Positions 19,881 to 31,389 of a stretch of 64,000 nt of DNA are shown one piece after another (the first letter of the stretch is position 1; each line of letters starts with the position of its first letter). Source of the stretch: Misgurnus anguillicaudatus (lineage: Eukaryota; Chordata; Actinopteri; Cypriniformes; Cobitidae); the NCBI RefSeq assembly GCF_027580225.2, contig NC_073358.2, positions 28,050,501-28,114,500 on the forward strand, in the 5' to 3' direction. The position numbers and the translations under genes were made by a program. Below the pieces are notes generated by a model. It did not search any database. It was not told the DNA's origin and saw only the letters and a list, made by a program, of their open reading frames with translations.

Positions 19881-22277
19881 TTTTCTTAAAAGAAAAATCC
19901 AGATAATTTACTCACCACCAGGTCATCCAAAATGTTGATGCTTTCCTTGTTCAGTCGAGAAGAAATTATGTTTTTTTTTGAGGAAAACTTGCAGGATTTT
20001 TCTAATTTTAATGGACTTTAATAGACACCAACAATTAATACTTAACTTAACACTTAACAGTTTTTTTCAACAGAGTTTCAAAGGACTATAAACAATCCCA
20101 AACGAGGCATTAGGGTCTTATCTAGCAAAACGATTGTCATTTTTGACAATAAAAATAACAAATATACACTTTTAAAGCACAACTTCTCGTCTAGATCCGG
20201 TCGTGATGCGCCAGCGTGACCCCACGCAATACGTCATGTTGTCAAGTAGTGCTGCAACGACGCGTCGACGTCATCGATTACGTCGACTATGAAAATACGT
20301 CGACATGCGTAAAATGCGTCGACGCGTCGCTGTTTACATTCATTTCGCGTAATGGCGGCTCCTGCTCCTGGCAGTGTTATCCATACATTGATTTGTTTGT
20401 GTGCGCCACAAAATCAAGAATGGCCGCAACATTTACATTTTTATTTTCATTTAAAACGGCTCTCCTTCATTTATTGTTGTGAGCGCTCGGTGGTGCCTCT
20501 CTTGTGCACGCGCGCTCTCTCTCTTTCTCTGCAGCCCCTAGACAGCGCCTCTCATACATGACACTGAGTGAAAGAATTAAAAGTTGGCTGTGTTTTGTAC
20601 TTTTTTTTCACGTAAACGTCAGATGTTACTGGCAGAGAAGACGACTGAGTTTATCATGAAAGATTAGCAATGTTTTCCCACACACACTGGTTGTCTGTGT
20701 GGTTGTGCGCGAGCTCTCTCTCTCCTATGCACGCGCATGCCTTCTGTAGTAACTCTGTGTAATGGCAATTTTTTAATTTGCGCCGAATTGTGAGTTGTCA
20801 TGCGACCAGGTTGAAGGTTGCTGCTGCCAGCACTTATTCAGCCCCACTCGCGTAATTTGCCGGCTTTAAAATGTTAGCGCAAGACGCCCGGTTGCTTTTC
20901 AAAGCGCTCGCCTGTGAACACGAGTTTAGATTCAGATGCGTCTATATTTGAGGGCGTTTGCCGCGCGTCTAGATGCGCGACCTGATACGAACGGCAACTT
21001 AAAGGAAAATGAGACAAATCGTAATTTTTAAAAATCATAGATGCAATAATGAATGAACTATGAATAGTCATTATTATTCATCCTCTTTTGATAACAAAAA
21101 CTTATTTGATGCAAAACTCATCAGTTTATTTAAAACGTTCATATGAATATAAAGTTTTCTTGAGTAAAACAAGTCCATTCAATATTTGTTATTTTATGAC
21201 ACAAGGTATTTGGCAATGTACATGATCCAAGTACTAAAATTAAGATAAGGATTTTTTATTTTTCCTCCTGTTCCTCTGCATACTTGATAAATCTTGCTTG
21301 TGTATTACTGTATATCAGGAGTTTCTAAACTTTTTCAACCCAACAGGTAATCTCAAGACCCACCATTTTTTAAAAATAGAAATATAGGGGAAAACACAAA
21401 CACATTTTTTCTATTTTAGTAGCTTTTGAATATGTTTAATTGAATAATATAAAAAAAGCATAATTGTTTACTGTATTTGCATTGATTTGGAAATTATCTA
21501 TTTAAAAAAATACAATGAATTGCAAGGATGCAGAAAACAGTTCACTATATGTCTGACAACAGAACAGATAATATGTGAAAATAGCATTCATCAGATTATC
21601 CAACAGATTAAATAGCTAATCAAAAAAAGAACACTGTATTAATAACAAAAAATAGTCGTTAGATTAGTCGACTAATCGGAAAAATAATCGCTAGATTAGT
21701 CGACAGAAGAAATAGTCGTTAGTTGCAGCTCTATTGTCAAGAGGTCACAGAGGACGAACGCGAAACTCCACCCCAGTGTTTACAAGTGTGGAGAAAGAGG
21801 ACCGTTCCGACGTTGTTGTATGTTGAATGATTCTAATTAATGTCTTTGTGTCAGTTTATTGTTTACAATGGTCCGCAAATGTGTGTTTTATATATGTAAC
21901 ACTTGACCTCCCCACGTCACTACGCATTTACAGTACGTTAGGTCGCGCTGGACCTAGACGAAAAGTTGTGGTTTAAAGGTGCATATTTTTCTTGTCGGGA
22001 ATGACAGTGGTTTTGCTGGATGGGACCCTTGTGCCTCGTTTGGGATTGTTTGTAGTCCTTTGAAACTCGTTTGAAAAAAACTGTTAAGTGTTGAGTAAAG
22101 TGTTAAGTGTTGGTGTCAATTAAAGTCCATTAAAATGATAAAAATCCTGCAATGTTTTCCTCAAAAAACATAATTTCTTCTCGACTGAACAAAGAAAGAC
22201 ATTAACATGTTGGATGACATGGTGGTGAGTAAATTATCTGGATTTTTCTTTTAAGAAAATGAAATATTCCTTTAAGA
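19881..22277. mobile_element. long-inverted-repeat element, copy 1, interrupted
   Basis: Left arm runs CAATTTTCTTAAAAGAAAAA onward; the right arm ends TTTTCTTTTAAGAAAATG. The same family is intact at 30321-31220. The hAT at 20247-21733 is inserted in its middle. No protein coding. Confidence 0.75.
20247..21733. mobile_element. hAT element, TAGTGCTGCAACGA type
   Basis: 1487 bp from TAGTGCTGCAACGACGCGTC to GTTAGTTGCAGCTCTA. The 8-bp duplication TTGTCAAG is exact at 20239-20246 and 21734-21741. The right part has repeated TTAGTCGACTAATCG motifs. Open frames inside lack transposase motifs. A relative lies in reverse at about 22980-23944. Confidence 0.85.
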
Positions 22278-23040
22278 ATTTAACAGAATTTAGTGTAAAG
22301 GACATACATAATGGTATGGTATTGCAGATTATTTTGTTTTATTTTTAACTAACATATTGGCTACAAGGAAATAATAAAAACACAACATTTGAAAAATTCT
22401 ACACAATCTACATATTAGTTTACTTTAAGATAGACCTACATGTTGACTAAAACCATGATTTTTCTTAATTTGCCTGACTGAACTTGGACCCTTGGCAGTG
22501 GGAGTTTCCCTAGGTTACCCCTAGGAACAACGCGTTAGAGAAGAGATTAAAAAATGACATTTTAGGTACTAAAAAAGCTAGTACATAGGATCCGCACTAC
22601 TGGTTACCATGGACGTGGAAGCACTATATACGAATATTGACCATACAGAAGGGTTAGATGTAGGGATGCACCGAAATGAAAATTCTTGGCCGAAACCGAA
22701 AACAGGAAACCAAGGCCGAAAAACCGAAACACCGAAATAAATTATTATGCCAATTATTAGTACAATTGCATTTATGGCTATCACTGTGTACTAAATTTAC
22801 TAGGGGTGTGTGACTAATTAAAAAAACTCACAGTTCGGATCACATTACAGTTTTTGAGGCACAGATCAGATTATTTTTTGGATCAGCAAAAAGGTGGGAA
22901 AAATCTAATAAACAATAAAGAAATTGCAAACATTTATAAAAAAGAACAAAGTTGTACATTAATAAGGTCTGAAATTAGCATTTTAACACAACTGAATGCT
23001 ATTTTCACATATTATCTGTTCTGTTGTCAGACATATAGTG

Positions 23041-23270
23041 GCGTTTTCCCAGACAGGGATTAGACTAGTCCTAGACTAAAATAAATATAAAAGTTGTCCA
23101 AACTGAAAACATCTTGCACTGACATATCTTTAAATACATCAGTGCCTTTAGTTTGTCCTCAAAATGCGCACAAGTAATGTTTTTGTAAGGCATGTTTGTT
23201 TAAACTATTATATTATTAAACTAAGGTCTAGTTCTGGCTTAAGCTAATCTCTGTCCAGGAAACCACCCCA
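23041..23270. mobile_element. MITE, GTTTTCCCAGACAGGGATTA type
   Basis: Ends GCGTTTTCCCAGACAGGGAT and TCTCTGTCCAGGAAACCAC are inverted with mismatches. Next to each end sits GACTAGTCCTAGAC or CTAAGGTCTAG. A diverged relative lies at 5690-5880. Confidence 0.6.
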
Positions 23271-23672
23271 AAGACTATTAAAATAGTGACTAAACACGAC
23301 CCAATAACCTTGTGTTTAATCCAACCAGCTGTTACTTTAACTACTAAGTTACTAAAATCTTGATTTATAAATGAGACATCGCAGACAATTCGGCTCGAAT
23401 TACAAAATTGCCATTACACAGAGTTACTACAGAAGGCATGCGCAGGCATAGGAGAGAGAGAGCTCGCGCACAAGCACATAGAGAACCAGGTGTGTGTGGG
23501 AAAACACCGCTAACCTTTCATGATAAACTCAAATCAGTCGTCTTCTCTGTCAGTAACATCTGACGTTTACGTGAAAATGCAAGTACACACAGGAATCCGC
23601 ATGGAAAACACATCCAACTTTTAATTCTTTCACTCAGTGTCATGTATGAGAGGCGCTGTCTAGGGGCTTCAC

Positions 23673-23675
<3 letters not shown>

Positions 23676-23712
<37 letters not shown>
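23676..23712. repeat. (GA)n microsatellite
   Basis: An uninterrupted AG dinucleotide run of about 18 units inside the reversed hAT. The related element at 20515 has only a short CT run. Confidence 0.95.
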
Positions 23713-23714
<2 letters not shown>

Positions 23715-24462
23715 TGCACAAGAGAGGCACCACGAGCGCTCACAACAATAAATGAAGCCGTTTTAAATGAAAATAAAAATGTAAATGTTGCGACCATTGT
23801 TGATTTTGTGGCGCACACAAACAAATAAATGTATGGATAACACTGCGAGGAGCAGAAGCCGCCATTACGCGAGATTAATGTAAACAGCGTGACGCGTCGC
23901 GTACTCGACGTAATCGATGACGTCGACGCGTCGTTGCAGCACTATTGAGCACAAAGGGGAGGGGTGGGAGACGACTGATCACCGTGAGTGAAACCCAAGC
24001 GCTAGCGCACAGATGGGAGGGGCACGGTTGACATTCATTTTCGGTTTAGATTTTCGGCTGGATTTTTTATTTCGGCCCGAAACCGATAATGCCATTTTCG
24101 GCCGAAATTTCGGCGACCAAAATTTCGGTGCATCCCTAGTTAGATGCGCTATCCCATTACTTGGAAAAGAAACATTTAGAACTAATGCCCCCCTCTTTCC
24201 TTATCTTTAAGTTGGCAAAATGGACTTTATACAATAATGTCTTCTTGTTTCAAAATCTATTCTTTAAACAAAAAAAGAGTACAGCAATGGAAGCATGTTT
24301 TGCACCTAACTATTCAAATCTATTTATGGGAACTTGGGAAGAAAATGTTGTATATTCTGATGTTATACAGCAATGTTTTCGCTGATAAAATAATATGGTG
24401 GGGTATATATAACGATGATATCATTCTGTTTTGGTCTGGTTCAGAAACTGAACTGTTTCAAT

Positions 24463-24639
24463 AGGCTTTATGCCCAGCTGCACTACTTCCTGAACTTCAG
24501 CCAGCTCCTTGTTTTCCTGTCAGTAGTCACAACAACAATAATCAGACACACCTGGATTAATCAGTTTGTCCAATAATGGCAGACAGGAAACAAGGAGCTG
24601 GCTGAAGTTGAGAAAGTGGTGTTGCTGGGCATAAAGCCT
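24463..24639. mobile_element. foldback MITE inserted in the PLE
   Basis: Ends AGGCTTTATGCCCAGC and GCTGGGCATAAAGCCT are exact complements; pairing continues imperfectly through CAGCCAGCTCCTTGTTT. The flanks GTTTCAAT and GTTCCATT match at 6 of 8 positions, fitting a decayed 8-bp duplication. The PLE frame resumes across it. Confidence 0.8.
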
Positions 24640-25416
24640 GTTCCATTCATATCTGAACAACACTAACAGAAGTTTGAAGTTAAGCCTTGACTTGTCTTTA
24701 TCTGAAATACATTTCTTAGATCTTAAAATCACAAAAGAAGCAAATGGAGATTTACATACTTCTATTTTTAGAAAAACAACTGATCGCAATACAGTTCTTA
24801 GAGCAGATAGTTTCCATCCATCATGCTCTAAAAAATAATATCCCTTTTGTCCAGTTTCAAAGACTTAAACGTATATGTGATACAGAAGAAGAATTTGAAA
24901 GAAATGCTCAAGAAATGTGTCAGAGATTTAAAACAAGAGGTTATCAAAAAAGAGCTATACAACAAGGCAAAATGCCTCCCAATAGAACAATTGCCAGCCT
25001 CAAAAAAGGAAAAATCAACAAAGATCAGAAAATGTATACTTTGTGACACAATACAGTAATCATGCAAACAAAATTAAACAAATTATTGAAAGAAACTGGG
25101 ATTTATTGAAAAGTGATAGTGTTCGTATGGAAGCTCTCCCAGAAGCTCCATTAGCTTTAGACGTGCACCAACCTTAAATGATAAACTTGTTAAAAGTCAT
25201 CTTCCCCCTATACAACAAAAAACAAAAAAGGCAACTATAAGTGTGGACATTGTCATTACTGCAACAACATGTTTAATGCTAATTTTTTTATTGACATCTC
25301 CTCTGGACGCAGATTTAACATAAATTCGTTCATTAACTGCAATACTCCATATGTAGTTTACAGATTGGAATGCCCATGTGGCTGCTTTTATATCGGGAGA
25401 ACTAAGCGTAAATTAA

Positions 25417-25891
25417 CTCTTTTGCCGCCATTGACGAGATATCTCGTCAATCAAGAGAAAACACTTCCCCGCCAATGACGAGTATTTCCGTCTTTCCGCA
25501 ATACCGCTTTTATCCGCAACTTTTTAAACCCGGAAGTATTGCCCTATGGCAAGCGGCTGCATGTCCGTGTCTGTTTTAAAGATCGCTCTGAATGGGATCT
25601 CTATGAAAAGTCCGTCACAAAAATGGAATTATCTCAGCTTTTTGCTCAATATGTGGTGTTTTTGCAGAAACCTACCCATATTCAAAAGCTGATTACAAAA
25701 GTACTACTGAAGGTAGGATGAAACGTTTTTTTTTGTTTGAAAGCAGAGGGTCTGTTCTTTCATTTGATATATTGTATGTTTATATATTTAAAGAAGAACA
25801 TTTTCTGGAAGGCATTACACTTTTGTGAAAATCATGAATAACGCTGGCGCTGCCTGGCAACTTTTTTTTTTAAACGCTGGCGGTGAAAGAG
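25417..25891. mobile_element. TTAA-flanked MITE inserted in the GIY-YIG region
   Basis: Bounded by TTAA at 25413-25416 and 25892-25895, with CTCTTTTGCCGCCATTGACG and GCTGGCGGTGAAAGAG at the ends. It carries the 20-base palindrome TTGACGAGATATCTCGTCAA. Inverted relative to the copy at 19377. It splits the PLE nuclease between TKRK and VRLAEHK, in frame. Confidence 0.85.
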
Positions 25892-26350
25892 TTAAAGGTA
25901 AGACTTGCGGAGCATAAATATGCAATAAGATCTGGAAATCCTCAATATGGCAGTACATTATAAAGATGCAAACCATGGAAGTTGTAACTCTCTTAAAATA
26001 TAGGCATAGAGCATATTGAAAACTTAATTAGAGGAGATGATAGGCTAAAGAAACTCTTGCAAAAAGAATCATTTTGGATTTACACATTAAAAGCCAAATG
26101 CTTCCCTGTTCTAAATGGAGAACTAGATTTTGACCCTTTTCTGTAATTCATCTTTAAATTTTTTTACAATTTTTTTCTTCCTTTTTTTTTGTAGTTGTTA
26201 TGAAATTTACTAGGATGGATTAATGATTATAAATAATTTTTGTGACACTAGTCATTTAATCATGTGACTTCCTATCTGTTCAACCTTAACAGCTGTTATT
26301 GATTACTGGTCCTAACTAGGAAGTGAACTGTTTGTCAAACACTTCAATCC

Positions 26351-26385
26351 CTGACGAAAGCCTTGTTTGCTGAAACGCGTAGGCA
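26351..26385 (+). ncRNA. degenerate hammerhead ribozyme-like motif
   Basis: CTGACGA (26351-26357), a short AGC/GCT stem, GAAA (26372-26375), then CGCGTA, matches the order of hammerhead core elements. Hammerheads are known in terminal repeats of Penelope-like elements. Helix II needs one bulged A and helix I pairs only weakly, so this copy is probably not active. Confidence 0.4.
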
Positions 26386-26430
26386 TGTTTTTATTTTACT
26401 AGATTAGTCATGGATTAATAAAGGTTTTTT

Positions 26431-27137
26431 AATCTTCATCCTCCTGAATTCCTTAGTTCAAGATAGATGTGGATCTCCTTACTGAAGAGCACTGGAGGTA
26501 TTTACAAACTTCTACACCCGAGAAGCACTTCCAGCATTTCTCTGCTTTTTGTACTAAAAAGCAACTGTCCTAATTTCTACAGATTCCAGCATCGCTAGAA
26601 AACGTACAACTGCGTTCATACAAACCACTGAATTTTAAAGCAATAATAAACACTACATACTACTAGCTAACATGATTTCTATGCTAGTCGTACCTGCAAA
26701 TGCTTCTTTAGGTTGGATGTCGAGTCCTTCGATAAAGAAAGTGTTTTTGCACTGTACAACCATGTTGTTGGCATTTTCTTCTTTAACCTTTTAAGACCTG
26801 GACATCAAATATTTTTTTTTGTTTGCACCATAATACTTAATTCTGTGTAACTGGAACCTGTTGTACACAAACGTGGACAATTACATTGCTTCATGTTTGA
26901 AATAAAGATATTTGGTTATTATATTTATTGGTTCTTCCTAACGCCAAAATTGCTGGAAGAAATCTGGAGGTTAAAAACAAAAAAGCAGCGGAATTTCCAA
27001 GAAATGAAAGCATTTTCCCACGGGCAGCATTGTTTCTAGCAGCAATGATTCAATTTTTGTCTGAGGAGATTGTTGTAGAGAGCGGGTTATTTGTGCATAC
27101 ACAAGCGGGTGACACACGTGACTCGTGTCGTGAGTCA
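26431..27137. other. no feature seen
   Basis: Sequence after the PLE tail. The open frame 26928-27152 has no recognisable motif and no splice signals. Confidence 0.35.
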
Positions 27138-27141
27138 TTAA

Positions 27142-28639
27142 AGGTAGGGTAACAGATTTGATCCTGAAACATTTTTAGTTATGTTGGTTAAAAGTCTCCT
27201 CACATCCTGATAACAATCACTATGTTAAGTTGTTTAAATTTATTATGTCATCTGTGAAAGGCGTAGGACCAAAAAATGTTCAACCAATCATAGATTTCGG
27301 TCCGAACGGACGTTGCCTTTTATTAGAGATGCACCGAATATTCGGCCACCGAAAATTTTCTTCCGAATGTGGCCCAAAAGAGCATTTTCGGTTTTCGGCC
27401 AAAAGACTTTTATCATCGAAACAATACGGCCGAAATGTTGTGAGGACGCAAACAGAAACCGCGACCTGCATGTGCTTGTCTCAAGTAACATGTATGCGGT
27501 GTAGATGTATTCAACCGCAAAAAGGCACTAAATTGAACAGTTGTCTGTACACACAGAAGCACATGCGGTTGAATGTGTCCAGTCCAGACGTGATCATCAC
27601 AGTATGCCCTTCAAAGATCAGAACTCTTGATGTTTAAACTTTAGAGAGAGTCGCGCAAATGTGTCTCATACTGTAGTCCATTAACATACATTTGCCGAAT
27701 AAAGCAATGAAAAACAACGTAACGTTTTTATGCTGCACTGTTTGGGAATGGCCCTCGGTCTCTGTGTGCGCGCACGTTTAAGTGCCCTCAATAGTGCACA
27801 TACGAGTGAGACGCAAACAAGCGAACATAAAATCTTTCTATTATTGACAGGACACATAAACAAAATGATCTTCACAGTATTCTTTTTCTAATAAAAACAT
27901 TTGTTTATGTCTTAAGTGTATGTATAGATTACAGTCAGAAACCAGTCTCTGCTTATCTTAAAGAGACAGTAACCTCAATTAACCTACTTAAGTCTGTGTC
28001 ATTAATGTTAATCAAACAACCCAAGACAAAGAGGAAATCACTTCTGTAGCTCTAAAAATAATAATAAATTCACAACCTTCACAAAACAAAAGACATGTTT
28101 TATAACAACAACTGCAAAAACTGCCTGGATCAGCAAATAGCAAAAACCCAAATTAACATCGGTAACTTAACTGCTTTACCACGAGATGCAAACAGCTGCA
28201 GGAGGCAAAGGGTCTGAAAGGGTCGTTGCACTGTTTATTTTGGTAAGGTAGGTACGCGATATGTTTGTATTGAGATGGATTCAGATATTCTACTTTGATG
28301 AAACATTGTGTTGCTTATGAAATTTGTGTTAGTTTACGGATAAGCGTAACGATATAGTTACTACGTCTACACAACCGAAAGTGTGCTTAAACTGAATGTA
28401 AAACACGTGAACAATGTAAACACGTTGTTTATGTTGGTTATTTTGGAAATGTTATTCACCTTGTACTGCAAAGTTTTCTCACTGGTGAATAAGACATGAG
28501 ATATGACCGTCTGATCTGTGCGTGTTCATGTGTTTTGAAAGAGGCGTGCCTTTGGATAGCGATTTGACTGGAGGGTGGGATCGTGATTTCATTGATAGGC
28601 GGCTACCGTTAGCATTTTTCAAAATGTGATACCCTACCT
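27142..28639. mobile_element. TTAA-flanked element with AAGGTAGGGTA termini
   Basis: TTAA at 27138-27141 and 28640-28643 flank inverted ends AAGGTAGGGTA and TACCCTACCTT; the outer TCA/TGA-like bases also agree. A fragment of the TAGGGATGCACCGAA hAT family lies inside at 27324. No transposase was recognised. Confidence 0.6.
27324..27440 (+). mobile_element. hAT MITE fragment, TAGAGATGCACCGAA
   Basis: Starts TAGAGATGCACCGAATATTC with repeated TTCGGCC motifs like the 22661 element. No right end was found. Confidence 0.5.
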
Positions 28640-28689
28640 TTAATCAAGCAATGCTTAATATAGTGTTATTATGCAAAAATACTGATTTA

Positions 28690-28861
28690 TTTAGTTTTAA
28701 ATGAAACAATTGTAATCCTAGAAGTAATCCCCTTTTTTCCCAAAAAGTAACTTCAATCTGATTTCTACGTTTTTGACAAAACTGTAACAAATGCCAGTTA
28801 CTGGATTTTTGTATCCTGATTACATTACACATTACATGTATTCCGTTAATCCCCAACCCTG
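28690..28861 (-). mobile_element. hAT fragment ending in CCCCAACCCTG
   Basis: TGTATTCCGTTAATCCCCAA followed by CCCTG is the complement of a CAGGGTTGGGGA-type hAT terminus. The other end is absent. Confidence 0.5.
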
Positions 28862-29219
28862 GGAATGTCCCTTTTAATGTAATGATGTAGTTGGGATTGT
28901 TTTTCACTGATGATAAGGGAACAGCATGTGCACTCATCCAACTCAAGAACTTGAAGAATCACCAGGGAATGCATGCACTGATAATATTGATTCCCAGAAT
29001 GCACTGTTGTTCAGTTTGGATGAAACCTTGAAGATTTACATGGAACTGTTTTAGATCCCTGGAACAAATATGTAATTCCAACCTTTCACATTTATAAATG
29101 TAATAAATCCTCAATGCTATCTCATCTCCTCAGGGAAAACTAGTTTTATCTGAATAGGGCTTTGGAGTGTAGAGCTGTGTTGACTTACAGTGACTGAACT
29201 TTTCCTCTGTCATCTTTAG
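28862..29219. other. intron upstream of exon 3
   Basis: No repeat boundary recognised. It leads into the polypyrimidine tract of the exon 3 acceptor. Confidence 0.4.
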
Positions 29220-29284
29220 GAGCTTGAAAGGGTTCTGAAAACACACCAAAGCAAAGACAAAGAGAACTGGAAAGAAGAGTTTGG
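29220..29284 (+). CDS. unidentified host gene, exon 3
   Basis: 65 nt after the acceptor catctttag, with consensus donor GTAAGT. Phase 0 in, phase 2 out. It reads ELERVLKTHQSKDKENWKEE then FG: charged and helical in character. Strong splice sites make this one of the firmest exons. It joins in frame to exon 4 at 36823, where the split codon gives Gly. Confidence 0.68.
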
Positions 29285-29630
29285 GTAAGTGTGATTCGTT
29301 CTATGGAAAAAGGATGAAGGATGTATTCACATTGTGTATACACAATCATGTTTGTGGTGCGGAGTCACAGACCAAGCTACTGTGTATTTAAAGCTAGTTC
29401 CATTCAAAGCCACTCACTCAGAGTTCCTATTCATGATAGTGACGTCTGTGTATTTATATTCATTGCTCATGCGTGACATTTCTCAGAATCAGAATGAATC
29501 TTCACCCTCAGAGTCTACTAAAGCCTTTCAAGATAAACATAACGGAGTTCACCTCACTGCACTTTTCTGTATTATCATACTAGCCAACATAATGAGAAAG
29601 GTGTGTTTTTGGTTGACCGTGGGTTTATAG

Positions 29631-30285
29631 TAGTGATGCACCGATGTATCGGCCGCCGATATTTATCGGCCGATATTTGATGAATTTGAAACCATCGGCA
29701 TATCGGTAATGGCACGAGAAAGGCCGATACCGATTGTTTTTTAATTAACCGCATAAAGGCAATGAGTTGCATGTTTGTTGTTCAATAAAAATGATTTAAT
29801 GTTCTGGTGTGCACTATACTTAAGCACCGACAGAAAACTTTTGTTGAGCTGGCTCAAATGTCTTGGATAATTAAAGAAACAGACTGCACTTTAGTGGGGG
29901 AAAAGAAGTCCAACTTTTTTTGAAGTTGCAATAGGACTGGCATTATTTATGTTTATTAAAGAAATCCATTATATATAAAAAACGAGTTAATGTTGTTAAT
30001 AAAAGAAATACTGAATAGCAAAAACCACCTTTGAAGGTTGTTATGTTGTCGTCTTATATTTGTTTTAGCTTAATTTGTGCCTCTCTTATTATGTTGGTCA
30101 GTTGAATGTTAATTAGATCCAATCCATGTTCAGTAAAAATAATTTGATGCAGAAATAAACTAGCTAATAGACCAACTGTATAGTATTGTATACAAGTGTT
30201 TAATATCGGCATCGGTAACAGCAAGAAGTTGTCTGTTTAAATCGGTATCGGCATCGGCCCAAAAAATCCTATCGGTGCATCCCTA
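29631..30285. mobile_element. hAT MITE, TAGTGATGCACCGATG
   Basis: 655 bp between exact 8-bp duplications GTTTATAG (29623-29630 and 30286-30293). Ends TAGTGATGCACCGATGTATC and TCGGTGCATCCCTA. The interior is the reverse complement of 6467-6913 plus extra sequence. Confidence 0.88.
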
Positions 30286-30320
30286 GTTTATAGTAATGTA
30301 TGGTCTTTTTTGTTACTTAA

Positions 30321-31220
30321 AGGAATATTCCATTTTCTTAAAAGAAAAATCCAGATAATTTACTCACCACCATGTTATCCAAAATGTTGATGTCTTTCTC
30401 TGTTCAGTCGAGAAGAAATTATGTTTTTTTGAGAAAAACATTGCAGGATTTATCTCATTTTAATGGACTTTAATAGACACCAACACTTAACAGTTTTTTT
30501 CAACAGAGTTTCAAAGGACTATACACAATCCCAAACGAGGCATAAGGGTCTTATCTAGCAAAACGATTGTCATTTTTGACAGGAAGAATGACAAGTATAC
30601 ACTTTTGAACCACAACTTCTCGTCTAGATCCGGTCGTGATGCGCCAGCGTGACCCCACCAATACGTCATGATGTCAAGAGGTCACAGAGGACGAACGCGA
30701 AACTCCGCCCCAGTGTTTACAAGTGTGTTGAAAGAGGACCGTTCCGACATTGTTGTATGCCAACTGATACTAATTAATGTCTTTGTGTCAGTTTATTGTT
30801 TACAATGATCCGCAAATGTGCGTTTTATATATGTAACACGTGACCTCTCTACGTCACTACAGTACGCATTTACGTTTGGTCGCGCTGCACCGGACCTAGA
30901 CGAAAAGTTGTGGTTTAAAAGAGCATATTTTTAATTTTTCTTGTCAAAAATGACAATCGTTTCGCTAGATAAGACCCTTATGCCTCGTTTGGGATCGTTT
31001 ATAGTCCTTTGAAACTCCGTTGACAAAAACTGTTAAGTGTTGAGTTAAGTGTTAAGTGTTGGTGTCCATTAAAGTACATTAAAATGAGAAAAATCCTGCA
31101 ATGTTTTCCTCAAAAAACATAATTTCTTCTCGAATGAACAAAGAAAGACATCAACATTTTGGATGACATGGTGGTGAGTAAACTATCTGGATTTTTCTTT
31201 TAAGAAAATTGAATATTCCT
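30321..31220. mobile_element. long-inverted-repeat element, intact copy
   Basis: 900 bp with TTAA at both edges (30317-30320 and 31221-31224). Arms of about 340 bp (30321-30655 and 30885-31220) are complementary with few mismatches. The middle contains no coding frame. Copies at 19881-22277 and 38658-40660 are interrupted. Confidence 0.82.
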
Positions 31221-31389
31221 TTAATAATTTTTATTATTATTAGTACACGGTTTGTTTAAATGCCTAATTCTGATTGGCCAGTGATGACATTTACAGATAA
31301 CACAAGCTAATCTGGATGTTGCAAATCATTTTGACATGTACAATGTAATATTACACAAAAATTTTATATAAGTAAGTATTTTTATTACA

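Larger units (their letters stand above)
22980..23944 (-). mobile_element. reversed hAT of the 20247 family, internally rearranged
   Basis: The right end CGACGCGTCGTTGCAGCACTA is the complement of the 20247 start. The stretch TATTTTCACATATTATCTGT is shared in reverse with 21550. A MITE (23041-23270) and a GA tract interrupt it. Confidence 0.65.
22661..24138. mobile_element. hAT element inserted in the PLE, itself a mosaic
   Basis: Ends TAGGGATGCACCGAAATG and CATTTTCGG...GGTGCATCCCTA. The duplication GTTAGATG is exact at 22653-22660 and 24139-24146. Inside are a TAGGGGTGTGTGACT-type hAT fragment (from 22802), a reversed TAGTGCTGCAACG-type hAT (to 23944) and the MITE at 23041-23270. Confidence 0.85.
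22590..26145 (+). pseudogene. Penelope-like RT and GIY-YIG endonuclease, broken
   Basis: The protein would prime reverse transcription at a nick made by its own GIY-YIG nuclease, acting in the nucleus. Visible parts: MDVEALYTNIDHTEG (RT motif A) near 22610; after the first insertion LEKKHLELMPPSFL (24160); FWSGSETELFQ (24430); KTTDRN and PSCSK-type text near 24775-24830; then FQRLKRICDTEEEFERNAQE (24859-24918), typical of the region between RT and nuclease. The GIY-YIG start VVYRLECPCGCFYIGRT lies at 25353-25403. RLAEHKYAIRSGNPQ follows after the third insertion (25905). The C-terminus FWIYTLKAKCFPVLNG ends near 26145. The N-terminal RT motifs are absent and there are frameshifts and stops, so it is inactive. 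Confidence 0.82.
22590..26430 (+). mobile_element. Penelope-like retroelement, 5' truncated, with nested insertions
   Basis: Remains of a Penelope-like element: reverse transcriptase from motif A onward, then a GIY-YIG endonuclease, then a 3' tail. Three other transposons are inserted at 22661-24138, 24463-24639 and 25417-25891. The coding frame resumes exactly across each when the insert and one target copy are ignored. The 5' RT region is missing. The 3' tail (26351-26385) holds a hammerhead-like core. Confidence 0.85.
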
